A stretch of DNA of 64,000 nt, taken from Thunnus maccoyii. Lineage: Eukaryota > Chordata > Actinopteri > Scombriformes > Scombridae. The translations under genes were made by a program, and so were the position numbers. Where the stretch lies: positions 20,669,067 through 20,733,066 of the forward strand of contig NC_056545.1 of NCBI RefSeq assembly GCF_910596095.1. The letters run 5' to 3'. Under the pieces are notes generated by a model. That model did no database searches, was not told the DNA's origin, and saw only the letters and a list, made by a program, of their open reading frames with translations. Positions 36,441 to 48,710 of this stretch are shown in pieces. Within the stretch, counting starts at the first letter, position 1. Every line of letters starts with the position of its first letter.

Positions 36441-39400
36441 TCAGTACTTTTTTACGTTGATGAAAACCTTGATGGCTCCAGTGAAGTCAGCAGAGAGTAG
36501 AACCTCTGTGTGATCTGTCTTTAGGGCACCTGCAATGGACAATTCGATTGTTTAGCATTGAAATGACAGTTACTTGATGTTTCCATATTTATCCATGAAT
36601 GAATTCAAACAAATGTACCTGAGGGTATTGTTTCAGAGTCTGTGGAGTCCAGGCTCTTGCACTCTGCTTCTGGTTTCTCTACCCCTGTCTCTTGTGGAAC
36701 AATGAGGCCTGGGTGGGGCGCAAAAATGGCTGAGGTGACCACTGCATTGTGTGCTGAAAGATAAGGAGTGCTTTAGTGACAGTTAAATCAAGGGAAACAA
36801 ATTAATTAGACAGGTAGTTAAGCTAAAATGCTGTTTGTCATTCAACACACAGCACAGTTACCTTTAATCCCTTCCCAGAAGTCATTGCGGTCCCGTCGTA
36901 CAGATGTGAATTTACTCAAGTCGTGGTAAGTGCTCCAGATGTACACGTACTTATCCTCCGAGCCACTGACTATGAAGGAGTAGTCATGGCTGTAAGAAGA
37001 TAGTTGCATGATTAATCCGTCTTTATGAGTGAAAGGTGTAGACTAAGTGTGCTTAATGGGGGCTGGGCAGTTTATGAGAGGCAGTCTAGAGGCAGCAAAA
37101 AGGCAATAACACTAACTTCTAAGTGCGGTTCATGGAGACAGGTTTATTACTCAGTGGTTACAAATGCTTCTAAAAAATGCTTAAGCCAAAACCTCATGAA
37201 AGGCAACCATCCTCACCTGAAGCTCGCCTTGATCTGGCTGCTGCTGTTGACGTAACCCTTGTATTTCATGGATAGAGACAAGTCCCTCAGGTCGTAAAGG
37301 CGGATGCGGGAATCATTTGAGGTCACCAAAATCTATGGAAGGGAAAAAAGAGAGAATTTAGTCGCTGTCTGTCTGACTGACATGCCTAGTTGTATTTATA
37401 GTGTAGATCAGATGTTACCTTATTCTCTCCAGGTAAAGGTTCAATACCAGTGATTTTTCGTCCAACTTTGTTCCTGCCTCTGGTGGACCTCACGTGTATT
37501 TGGGTGTGGTATTTCAGACGCTGTGAAATGTAAGAAACAGAAAAACACCGTCATTGAAATGACGTCTACAAAACTTTTACAGCAACCTGATAACACAGAA
37601 TGCGTTTAAGTCTATTCTGTTCTCTAGTCCTTCATTTGAGTATTACCTCTGTGTCATAGAAGATGCATCGGCCATCATAGGTGCCAATTACTGCATATTT
37701 CCCATTTTGGCAGAAGTTGGCAGCAGTGATGAGGCGTGTTTGGCCATCCACCTCGTTCCAAAGTGCCACCTTCTTGTCCGGAATGTTCCAGAGCCGTAGC
37801 TTTCCATCCAGAGAGCCGCTTAGAAAGTATCTGTCATCCTGGAAGACAAGAAACAAGAAATGTTACTATCAATACAGTCTGGGAGCCAAAATAAGTAGAT
37901 GGATGCTTTGTGCCAAGAGAAGTAATGCAAGGTGACTCAACTTACTCTGGGATGGAAAGCGATGGCCGTGACAAAATCAATGTGCTGAAAGCAGCAGAGA
38001 CACTCTCTCCTGGATATGTGCCATAATCTGACTGTTTTATCCATGGAAGAGGAGAGCAGGAAAAAGTTCTAGATTGACACAAAAATTGATTAAGTGAGAC
38101 AACAGATAAAAACAGTGCTGAGAGCATTTAAAATGTGTGCAGAGGAAGGATAAAAGGATAAAGAGAGGGCAGTGAGACATCACCTTTGACCAGGACAAGT
38201 CCAACAGATCAGCTGTATGACCTTTGTACTTGCAGAAGGGGACTTGACGGAAAGGGGCATTCCTGTCCTCTGTATCTGGGTCCTCTGGAGCACAACTTGC
38301 CTACAATAAGGGTACATACAGTCTGTTAGGGAAAACATTTAGTATCAAGTCTATAAAATATACAGCATTCCAATACTTGCACTACTAACACTATTAAAAG
38401 CAACTGTGAAAGCAGACGACCCACCAATCAGAGCATTCTTAATTTCACTCACCGCAGCATCAGTGTCAGATTTAGAGGAGCATAAACTTTCTTGAGACGG
38501 AGAAGGCGAAACTCGACCTGGAGAAGCCAGAGCAAAATGACTTAATTAAAATAATCAATCGTCACACAACAAAAGATCTGACACGCTGATGAGGTTACCT
38601 TCAGTGTTGTACTTTAATCTCATGTTATTGAAGTAGTCAAAGGCAGTCTTCAAGACCCAGATGCGAACCACATTATCCTGACCCGCGGTTGCCAGCAGCC
38701 TCCCACAGTGAGAGAACTTCATCGTCCAAACGGCCCCCTGAGGACAAGACACGCACACTCTCAACAGCATTCGTTGGTACGTCTTCTTTTAAACATTAAC
38801 CAAAAGGAAAAAAACAAAACAAAACAAAAAAAACAGATTCTCTTACCATGTGCTCTCCACTCAGGTCCTGCACAACCTTAATCTGATCAAAGTCAAAGGG
38901 ACCCTTGAAGCTGTGTGCTGCCTTGAACTTGGCAGGCCTGGTGTAAGGCATCCCTTCATCATCACTTGATGATGGATCATCCTGATCTGTATGGAAAACT
39001 GGGCCCCACACAAAAAAAAAGCACAACTGAGATTACAAAAAACTGAAAATTTCATAAACATTAGCTTTCACTTGGAAGGGTGAAACATCTTATGCAAGTT
39101 GGATGTCTATAATAAATCTTATTAACTATGCTATCAGGAATTTCACCTTCTAATATATTTTAAGTAGTTTAAAAACTTAAAATTACTGTGTTCTTTTACC
39201 TTCATCACGTACACTTTTCACTTTGTTGACTGCCTTCTCTCCATATTCTTCAGCGAGATGTTTGGCCTTCTTCACAGACTTGCCCAGGAATTTTTTAAAC
39301 TGCGTTCTGGTGAGTAATTAGGAACGATTAATTATTAGATTCTTTATAAGATCATGTGGTGTGAGGGGGAAGACACGCAGTTCCAGCGACAGTTTACAAG

Positions 39401-42400
39401 AAGTCAGGAATCCTTACGTTTTCTGTTTCAGTTTTCCTCCATCTGTGTCTGCAAGCGGAGTCTGAGACTTGTCATCATCATCTGACTGTGCAGCATCATT
39501 CCTGAGAGGAAAAAAATTAACAGATCAACTTCCCCTAGAAAATGTACCATTTGTTTTTTCATGATTAGCCTTAAATAAGCACTTCACAGTGGCAAAATGT
39601 TTTATAGTGTGCAAACTCTCCAAAGAGAGGAACACTGCCAACAGTGTTCTTGCAGCCCACAGCAACAAGCCTCCTCCCTTTCCAGGAAAAAAGCTTTTTC
39701 TTGCCAGATGGAGTGGAAGCTCGAGTGTCTGATTGAGTATGTTTCTCTCCACCTTTGACTATCAGTTTTGTGCAGTATGTTGTAATCCCCTTATTTTGGG
39801 ATTTTTACTGTGAACCAGGGCCCATTTCACAAAACTTGCAACATGCATGCTGCAATTTGCAACATGAGATATTTTTTTCTCCCATTAACTTTGATATTTC
39901 ACTAATCAAAACAAATAATATACTTGTGCTGCATGAGCATGCGAGAGCCCTGTAGAACTCACGGAAGCCATAATCTTTTATGAAACATGACGCTGCCACA
40001 ATATGTGAGTAAGCAGTGCTCACAAAACAGGCCATTTCTCCAAAATGCCAATAGTCTCACTGACTGAAATGACTAACAGCTGCTCTTCTCTCTTTTTGTT
40101 CCTGCTGATCTGAGAACACGGTCAGTGGATGTGAAATTCAATTACTCTGACTTGAAGCTGACTTGTGTAGATTACTTTCATTTTCATCTAATTTTCATTG
40201 TGTGAGTCATATTCGGTATTGCAATTAACAGGTTTCTCAAAAAATGGCAAATGTATAGAACAGTGAGAAGATATATCGCCAATCACATTTAACAATATTG
40301 TTAATACAGAAAAACACATTTTGTGCTTACGTGATGTACTCCTTGGTCCTCCTCATGATGTGCAGAGTGAGGGGGTTAATCCCGGCAGGAAGTTTCTCTT
40401 CTGCCTGGATTAGAGGGATCTCTTCCCCAGTGTCCAGATTCTTAATCATTACACTGGCCAGGATTTCCTGTTTTATGATAACAGACAAGTGTGCATTTGG
40501 TATATAGAGGGTGTAAGGAATGTGCAAGAGATTAGGTTATCGTTGGAGTCAAAAAATAGGGACTCTTACGTCATCTGTCAATTCTCTACCAGAGTTGGAG
40601 CGTGGACGCTGAGGGCCTGGAGTTTGTCCTCCACTCTGAGATGAGGCCTGTTCGTCCTCATTCTCCTAAAAAAAAAAAAAAAAAAAAAACAAGCAATGAT
40701 GCAAAATAAAAATGAATAGCACATTTAAGAACACTTCTAAACCATATGAAGTTTAATTTTTAAACAGCTTTGCATGAGCACCAAAAAGGTCTGCAGCCTC
40801 ACTGACCTGTGCTGTCACCACCTTGTCCCCACTGGTGGCACTGGCCAGATCCAAGGAATGCTGCAGCTCTTTGGTTAGACTCCTCACTGTGCTGCTAGGA
40901 GACACGAGGCCTGAGGGCTCTAGAGCATCACCACTGACTGCAGACACTGGACAAACACAACACTTCATCTGAAAAAAAATCTCTCTGCTTTGTTTGTGTG
41001 CAGTGGTTTGACATTGTTTCTTTCAAACACACATTTGTGGAAATTCCTACAGTTTACTGGTGGCATTGAGCACTTAAACCATTTTCCCTTGTTTTAGGGT
41101 TATTAAATCCGTCTATTTAATTAAAAGTTGTTTAATATAAGGGAAGTGAAATGACAGCATAATTTGCAAATACTTTTCTAGTAGTGATCAGCATCGTTCA
41201 TCTCCCCTTACATCTGAGCAGTGAGTGTTGGGGTCGATGTGTGGCAGATATTTACTCTTAGCTGAGAAGAAGTCTTAGCCTGGGTTCTTTCTGTCCATAA
41301 ACTATTTTTGTGGTTCAAATCATGCATCATTACCTGAAACACTATTCACACTTAGTGTCACTCACTGTCGTTCTTGCCAAGCAAAACTTGGTGAATTATG
41401 CTCACAAAACAAGGACTTGGAAAAGGATATTTCTCTAAAGACTGTACTTTACAGCACTGTCAGATCCTTTAAAACAGTTACTAATGCAGTGATGTCTTCA
41501 AGGTCAAGCTCAACATTTCAAAACACTCTTCAGATCAATTGAACGCTTATCAACTTTAGTGCAAACTGTGTACTGTTTTTCCTACCTTCAAGTCCACTTG
41601 GCCTCAGACACTCCTGAGACTTCTTGGAAGGTAGACTCTGCCAGGACGGTGGAGGTGGTCTTGGTGGAGGACCTCCGCTGGGAGGGGGCGGTCGTGAGGG
41701 AGGAGGCTTCTTGGTGCTGGCTACAATGTCTGGTTCCACTGTGAATTGCCGTGGGGGTTTGGTAGGCCCAGATGAGTCTGAGTCAGTTGGCCTTTCTGTA
41801 AAAGGGACCTGGTCTAAGATGTCTGCAGGTCTCTGCTCCTGCTCCCCTTCTGTACCCACAAGTGCACCATCAGGCTGACCCTGTCTTATGGTGCTGGTGA
41901 TATCCGGGGGCTGAACACGTTCTTGTGTTCCAACTGATAGCCCTGGGACATCGGTGGGTTCAGGGGCAGGTATAGAGCATGCTCCGTTTGCTGCTGCACT
42001 TTCCGGTTGTTCCTCTGGCCTCTCAACAAGCTGAGGTTCAACAGCTGGCGCTGCTAGCTCCACGGGAACTTCCTGAGCATTATTCTCTTCCTTTGGCTCC
42101 GGCTCCACTCTTACATCAACATGAAGCTGATCTAACAGCTGAGCCACCTCACCAACATTTCCCTTTTGACTCTCCTCAATGATGCTATCAATGATCTATG
42201 AGGAAGAGAAAAGATCAGTAAGGTCATTTACAATGGAGTGACTACAATGCAAATCCCATGTCCAGCTTAACTACAACATAAACATGTTATTGTCTCCAGA
42301 TGTACCTTGTCTTCCTTTGTTTTTACAGCAGTTAACACAGAACAAAAGCTCACAGTTAGAATGATACCTATGTAAAAAGCTGGGTGGTATATGGGATTAC

Positions 42401-45386
42401 ACTTGTGTCATAATAACTGAACAAAATCTCCCAAGAATCAACTTGTAGCAAAAAAATGACCTCAAATGCAAAACGTAAGATGACAATATACAAGAATGAA
42501 ATATTTGATTACAATATTCTCACTTTTCTGTCACTGACCGGGATTTCACTTTTGTGGTCACTTTTTTCACTGCTTTTTCTGTGTTTGATTTTTCAGTTTC
42601 GCTGCTGAACAGTTTCAGTTCAGAATTTTTCAGTTTCAGTTCTGGCACAAAGGTCTCATGTGGGCAGGTGTTACATGATTCAATTATGACACAAATTTAA
42701 CCTCATAGTGGTGCAGCAAAGGAAGCACTCTATGCAATTTCTAAAACATACTAAAATAGCTGTTGGCTCGATTTGGCCCCTCACATCTATAAGACCCACA
42801 TTACATTTTTGCTTTTGCTTTTCTTATACAACATAAAAATATGAGATTATGATAGAAAAATCTTTTTCTCTTTCCATTTTATCAGAGTCATCATCTGTGG
42901 GATACTGAGCAATAACAGAGAAAACCACACCTGTAGGGAATCATCTTGCTGAGTCTCAGATGTGGCCACTCCACAGCTCACATCTTGTGCAGCATTTACT
43001 GATCTCTGTGAAAGCTGTACCAAAAACAATAAAAAATACTGTTTACCTATAATAGATACACATAGGAAATTACAAAAGGCACATAAAACTTAATTTATAT
43101 CGAGGCAGGCAAGCAATAACCCTTGAAACACATGCAGACAGAGGGAAACCTATTTATAGAGCACCGGTACGCTTCTTTAAAATTGACATTTCACATTTGA
43201 GACACACTGCTTGCCATGAGAGTAAACTCTGTGACTGACTCTTAAGTAAATTCCAGGGTCTTAGCACTGAAATTATCTATGCATGAAGCACTTCTCCATG
43301 ATGCAATTTCCTTTTGCAGCAAAACCAATGTTTTCAGCAAATTTTGAAGGGCTTGAGGCTAATGCTGGTCTGTCAGCAAGCAAGGTTTCACTGCTGGGTC
43401 CATTTAAATGTCAGTTCCAGTATTGTGTTAATGTTAAAGAGCAGTTCATATTTGCAATTTATCTCTCTCATGAGAAAATGTTATTTAAATTTCAGTTGTA
43501 GACGTCTGTGTGGGAAGCAAAGGCTGAGCAACAATGACAGACGATTAATTTCCATGTCATTTCCATATTCCTAGCTGTCAGGAAGGAAGCACAGGCTAAC
43601 CACTGTTGGAATCTTGTCATCATAGTAAAGGGTTGAATATCTGCAGTCAGTGACTTATCAATTAACAGGCTATTTCAATGTTTTCACACACAATAACAAC
43701 ACATTACCTTGAGGTCTCTTAACACAGGTGAAACTTTAAGGAGAACTACTATAAACACTGAAGTCACCTCTGGATGGTCAATAACACTTAATGTGAGATT
43801 ACAGATTAAAGAACTGCATACTGTATTAGAAGAGGTGAGTTCAAAGGGCCATTGTTATCTGAATTTGGTGAAATACCCAGATTCATTATGGTCCAAGCCT
43901 TTTTTTAACTAGTAAAGAGCAAAGTACCAAAACTAAATAACAAATACTAACAAATGATGTAATCTATCTGCCAAACAAACAAGTAACAAACTACCTCATT
44001 AGATTCAATAAAAAAATCCAAAGGATTTAAACATAATACAATTTAATTTAAATCCCAAGCCATGTATTAAGTACCTCTACTTAATTTTCAAGCCCTGGTA
44101 ACATTCAAACTCAAGTAGGAATAATCATTCTACAAGCAAGTCAGCAGATACTGCTTTGTTTCAACAGTGCCTGACTTTAGATAAACATACCTGAGGCGAA
44201 GGAATGAGAGACTTTGAGGGTGACCTAAAAAAACACAAAAGGACACAGCTCAAAAATGTAATGAAAGTCAATGTCTAAAATATAACACCCTAGAACAAAT
44301 TTAATTTTAAATCAAATGTACAATTATTTTAACTGTCCTCTTGGGCAGTTGTTCAGTGAGTGTTTAAAATGTTTTTTTTAATCCAAATGTGAAATACTGA
44401 TTTTCAGACGTTATGTAATTACACAAAACTTTCAGATTGTGGTTGCTACCAAATGAAGTCTGAACGCAAGATACAGTCAACAATGGTCTTTGATTCTGTG
44501 TGCTTAATGTTGTTTCATATAACTTCAATCAATAATAAAGAAATGCAACTAAATCCTGCCAAAATGTCCACGAATGTCGTCCATTTACTAATATGATTTA
44601 TACCATGCATGTTAAATAGAGTGAGTGTACTAAATGGATATTTGCAGAGTAGCCTCCACATTATATATATATAAACTCTCTAGTCGCCACTTGTCATAGT
44701 GAATGAGGGAAAATAACAAAGCCACTAGGCAGTAACAGCCTGTTATTGGTGAAATTGTCTTTAATCAATCTATGATAGTAGTATTTCCTAACATTATTTT
44801 CAAAACATGGCGATGTTTGTTCCAGTTAGTCATTGTACCCACAATCCAAAACTCCAAGCTCCCATAATGACAGTCATTAAGATCATTTTGGTGTTATAAC
44901 AAACAATATTATAGAATGGAAACTGCTGATTTGCATATTTGTTGCAGCTTTCAAAAGGAAACCTGTTCCTGCAAACAAACCTTATCCTACTGATCTCAGG
45001 AATAACATCATGTGACTTGTGTGGTAGGCTAGACCCTCCCTGTACTAACATTAAACAGCTAGAGAATCAAAGTATGACACTATACAACAACTTTAAAATG
45101 TTAAAATATACTAAATTGATTGGACAGTAATTAGCAGCTGATTCTAGACTTGTCTTTGAAGCAGCTCGCTGTCTGTAAGAATGAGCACTCTGCACATTTA
45201 GCTTTTTCTAAGTTGGCTAGATACTTAAAACTTATGGCTGAGGAGCAGAAAAGCGTGTTGCATTAGTCTCTTATATCTAACGTAATATTATAAACATGTG
45301 TTTCCTTACACTTTTGGAGATGGAGAAAAATTAACGTCCTCGGAAGCATCATAGAATTCCTCGGTGTCACTTGTATCTGACGCCAT
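36441..45386 (-). CDS. wdr44: WDR44 (rabphilin-11), Rab11- and VAP-binding WD40 protein
   Basis: Twenty coding exons (plus coordinates): 45310-45386, 44191-44224, 42931-43005, 41586-42195, 40807-40946, 40570-40665, 40331-40467, 39418-39501, 39200-39306, 38847-38998, 38599-38737, 38453-38517, 38184-38300, 37946-38068, 37647-37838, 37419-37520, 37217-37332, 36862-36989, 36619-36753, 36441-36529; stop TGA at 36441-36443; 905 residues against 913 in human. Residues 6-17 ([12 protein letters not shown]) are the FFAT-like motif that binds VAP proteins at the ER. The big exon encodes an acidic low-complexity stretch and a proline-rich segment ([19 protein letters not shown]). Then [19 protein letters not shown], the coiled-coil-like [38 protein letters not shown] and a seven-bladed WD40 domain (about 500-905) nearly identical to human. 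Family role: Rab11 effector in recycling and tubular endosome traffic. All phases close and no lesion is seen. It is divergent from klhl13 and convergent with the U2SURP-like gene. Confidence 0.97.
42575..42646 (-). promoter_or_regulatory. ISRE-like cluster in wdr44 intron
   Basis: Minus strand reads GAACTGAAACTGAAAAATT and GCGAAACTGAAAAATC; GAAACTGAAA fits the GAAANNGAAA interferon-response consensus twice within 70 bases. Motif match only. Confidence 0.25.
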
Positions 45387-45860
45387 GCTAACGTTAATTT
45401 AGCTCGCTAGCTAGTCTAAGTTAGACGCCAGGCAGCTGTCTAAAAGCCTAACCCGCGAATGAGTTAGGTGTTAGACACATGCGTCCGTCTCTCTATTTCC
45501 TGCCTTTTCGATATTAGTGTTATAATCAAAAAAAGGCTTGGCCCAGGCGTCGTCAAACAACCATTTTTCCTGTCACGCCATAACGTTACAGTAAGCTAAA
45601 CCTACTGCTAGGCTAACAAACGTTATCTGGTCGTATGACTGGCCAACACTCACTGCTGCTAACTAGCTTTCTGCGCTCTTTTAAAGATATCTGGCTCACA
45701 GAAAAGTATCTTCCATGAAAGCAGACACCAAAAAGCGCGTCTTTACAACGACAAACACTTGGTCAGCTGTCAGCCTAACGGAGTCAGCGAGCCGCGTCAT
45801 AAACAAACCAGTAGAAAAATACATCTAAACGAGGTGAGTCAAAGGGCGGGGCACAGGAGC
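45387..45860 (-). promoter_or_regulatory. wdr44 promoter region
   Basis: CG-containing sequence upstream of the wdr44 ATG with TAACGTTA/GCTAGC motifs (45388-45415, 45583-45622), a CAGGAAAT ETS-type site on the minus strand (near 45490-45505) and a GC box (GGGCGGGGC, 45845-45853). No clear TATA box. Confidence 0.5.
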
Positions 45861-45897
45861 CTTCTTCTTCTACTACACTGCTCATGTTGTCACTTTA

Positions 45898-45911
45898 CTG
45901 CCCTCTACTGG
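45898..45911 (-). promoter_or_regulatory. CTCF-like motif at wdr44 promoter
   Basis: Minus strand reads CCAGTAGAGGGCAG, close to the CTCF core. It lies opposite in orientation to the motif at 23588-23600. Confidence 0.35.
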
Positions 45912-45919
45912 ACTTATGT

Positions 45920-47309
45920 AAGAATGGCAGTCAAGAGAAAAACCAGGGATAGGCTGACATGTGTCATAGGATGCTGAGTTGGTAGAGACCAACCAGAGGT
46001 CTTTATAGAGATTGTTGGCCATCCCCTTGGCCTCCAGCAACAGCCATTAAACTGTTCTAAACTGGTTTTACTGGCCAGATCCCATAAGTGTGTTTCTGCA
46101 CATGCAACCATTCCTCACCCTCAATGTAGATATTTTGCATGAAACCAGCTGCCTGACACCAACCCTGCAAACAAACACACTTCACTTCTTTGTTAAATAC
46201 GTTATTTACAGATAGTGAATAAATAATAGTAATTTAAAACACACGTATTTGTTACTTCCATAAGTTTTGTCTGTAGAATACATCATGTCTGGCATGTAGT
46301 GGTACAAAGATGGCATTATTTTTCTGATACAACACTGAACAACATCTCCTCACACTATGTATAGACTTAAGCCATGATAAAGTCCTGGGCCACATGCACA
46401 TTTTGCATAATACTCAGTCACTCACAGTTCAGAACAAGCTGATGGACTCTAGATGTTCAATAATGTGATAGATAACACATAGTACTGTACATGTACTGTA
46501 TTACTGTCACTGGGATTGTGTATACCATAGAGAGGGCAGCTAAAGGAAGAGAACTGGGCAAATTCATGATTGTTTAAGCGAATTAGAAGTTTCCACTTTC
46601 CATTTGCAGGCACAATAACTGTCTCATTTACCAACAATTTCTACTCATTTATTTTTGGACTGTGTCTTTGGTTCGTTGTTCAAATGAAGGTGATGTTTGT
46701 TGAGCGTAAAAATAGAAATATGATCACTAGTATAGTGGTGGAACAGTGTCAGCAGCACCATGTTGGTCCTGAAATTAAGAGTTTAAAGTGGGGTTTGTCA
46801 CAGCCACAGCAAAATAACTGTGACATTGGTAATTTGAGACTAATTTAGCAGCTAGGAGAAGGAAACAAAAAGAATTTATGATTTCATAATTTTAGGGTTT
46901 TCTGGCAGTGTCTGGACAGAATATTCGAGAGTCCTCGAGATCCTGTCTCCAAGTCTCCTTGCCATGTTGTCAAGTTACATTAAAACAAGGCAAAAATCTA
47001 TCATCATGTACCATAAATCATAAACACTACAGATCTTAGAAATAAGGTCTAACTTTGTTTAATGCCTGGACTATTTAGAAACATGGTACATACTGTAAAT
47101 GCCTTGAGTAAAATTAACCAAAATAGCAGAACGGACTCTCAATATAAAGGCATATCAGCTTTTCATTTCAGGCATTATCAGATTAAAATATTATATTTCA
47201 ATGCCAGTGGTAACACTTGCACCCCCCTCTTCAAGACCAACAGAAAAATGAACAGACACAGCTTCACATGTCACAGGAACTTTAGAATACAGCTTTTTAT
47301 TTAGAAAAC
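45920..47309. other. Intergenic between wdr44 and the tandem array, nothing recognised
   Basis: AT-rich sequence with scattered short ORFs that have no family resemblance. No RNA gene was seen. Confidence 0.5.
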
Positions 47310-47398
47310 AGCCAAACAGATATTTCAATACAACAACATTTCATTTGAACATACTCTCGAACATACTGAAGTCAACTGATTTCTTTTTAAGCAGTGCT

Positions 47399-47780
47399 CT
47401 TATGGCTTTTTAAACCTCCTCACTCCTTCTTCTACTTCTGTCACAAGTAGTTGAATGTTTTTCGCTGGAGGAGGGGAGCTGAAGTACTTTGATTTTCTCT
47501 TTCGAGTTATACTTTGCTTCCTCCATGTCTCCATGTCTCCTCTTGTGATAGGCGAAGTGGCCCTCAGGTTTCTATGTGTCTTTGGAGTTTTCTTGCATTG
47601 GAGGCACCTGTTTTGTCACGAATGTCATTCCCTTTAGGCTGCCAACAACAAACTCATGCTGTAGCTGCAGAAAATCTCCTGCTCTTCTGTGTAATTTCGA
47701 TGTTAAGATGACTGTTTTTGTAGTGCGAAACCAGTTCTCAACAATAGCATTACTGTCCCAAGTTTTGCCAAGATTTGTCA
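47399..47780 (-). pseudogene. Transposon-like ORF fragment (unit A), broken copy
   Basis: Same protein phrases as unit B (minus strand SNAIVENWFRTTKTVIL, RAGDFLQLQHEFV, VTKQVPPM) but with an in-frame stop after NSKDT near 47574. It ends with the same VRRFKK codons and TAA-type stop. Confidence 0.45.
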
Positions 47781-48056
47781 GCCTAAGACCTGTTCAAAGA
47801 GGAGCAGTATCTGTATAATGCAGAATTATATCAACAAGTGACTCACTGTCCTGCTCGCTCCTTCATCCTCCTTCCCTGCTTTCTCCTGTGCTTGTCTGAC
47901 AACCCCTTCAATAGGAGCAAAGAAAGGCAATGATTTTGTGAGAGATTCTTGCATGTCATGACCTTCAGCCAAAAGGATATTTTAATATTGCAACATTTCA
48001 TTTGAATGTATTTAGGAACATACTGAAATCAACTGATTTCTGTTTAAGCAGTGCTG

Positions 48057-48432
48057 TTATTGCTTTTTAAACCTCCTCACTCCTTTTTCTGTCAGAAGTA
48101 CTTGAAACTTTTTCGCTGGAGGAGGGGAGCTGAAGTACTTTGATTTTCTCTTTTGAGTTATATTGCGTTTCCTCCATGTCTCCTCTTGTGATAGGGGAAG
48201 TGTCTCTGGGCCCTCAGGTTTCCGTGCGTCTTTAGAGTTTGTTTTCATTGGAGGCACTTGTTTTGTCACGAATATCATTCCCTTTAATCTGTCAACAACA
48301 AACTCATGCTGTAGATGCAGAAAATCTCCTGCTCTTCTGTGTAATTTCGATGTAAAGATGACTGTTTTTGTAGTGCGAAACCAGTTCTCAACAATAGCAT
48401 TACTGTCCCGGGTTTTGCCAAGATTTGTCAGC
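48057..48432 (-). pseudogene. Transposon-like ORF fragment (unit B), unknown family
   Basis: Open on the minus strand from an acceptor-like TTTGAACAG at about 48440 to TAA at 48057-48059. It reads DSNAIVENWFRTTKTVIF, then RAGDFLHLQHEFVVDRLKG, VTKQVPPMKTN and the basic end KGVRRFKKQ. The NAIVENWFRTTK phrase resembles the C-terminal part of transposase-derived fish proteins, but I cannot name the family. No full-length partner is in the window. Confidence 0.45.
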
Positions 48433-48710
48433 CTAAGACCTGTTCAAAGAGGAGCAGTACCTGTATAATGCAGAATTATATCAACAAGTGACTCACTGTC
48501 CTGCTCACTCTGTCATCCTCCTTCCCTGCTTCCTCCTGTGCTTGTCTGACAACCCCTTCGATAGGAGCAAAGGAAGGCAATGATTTTGTGAGAGATTTTT
48601 GCATATCATAACCTACAGCCAAACAGATATTTTAATACATTTAATTTGAATGTATTTAGGAACATACTGAAATCAATTGATTTCTGTTTAAGCAGTGCTG
48701 TTATTGCTTT

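Larger units (their letters stand above)
47310..48710 (-). repeat. Tandem array of about 650-bp units carrying a transposon-like ORF
   Basis: The phrase AGCCAAACAGATATTTCAATAC (or close variants) recurs at 47310, 47967 and 48617, so the period is 657 then 650 bp. The following AACATACTGAAGTCAACTGATTTC, AAGCAGTGCT and CTTTTTAAACCTCCTCAC also recur at about 47355, 48020 and 48664. Two units are nearly full; the third stops at the alpha-tubulin pseudogene. Units are roughly 90% alike by eye. Confidence 0.85.
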
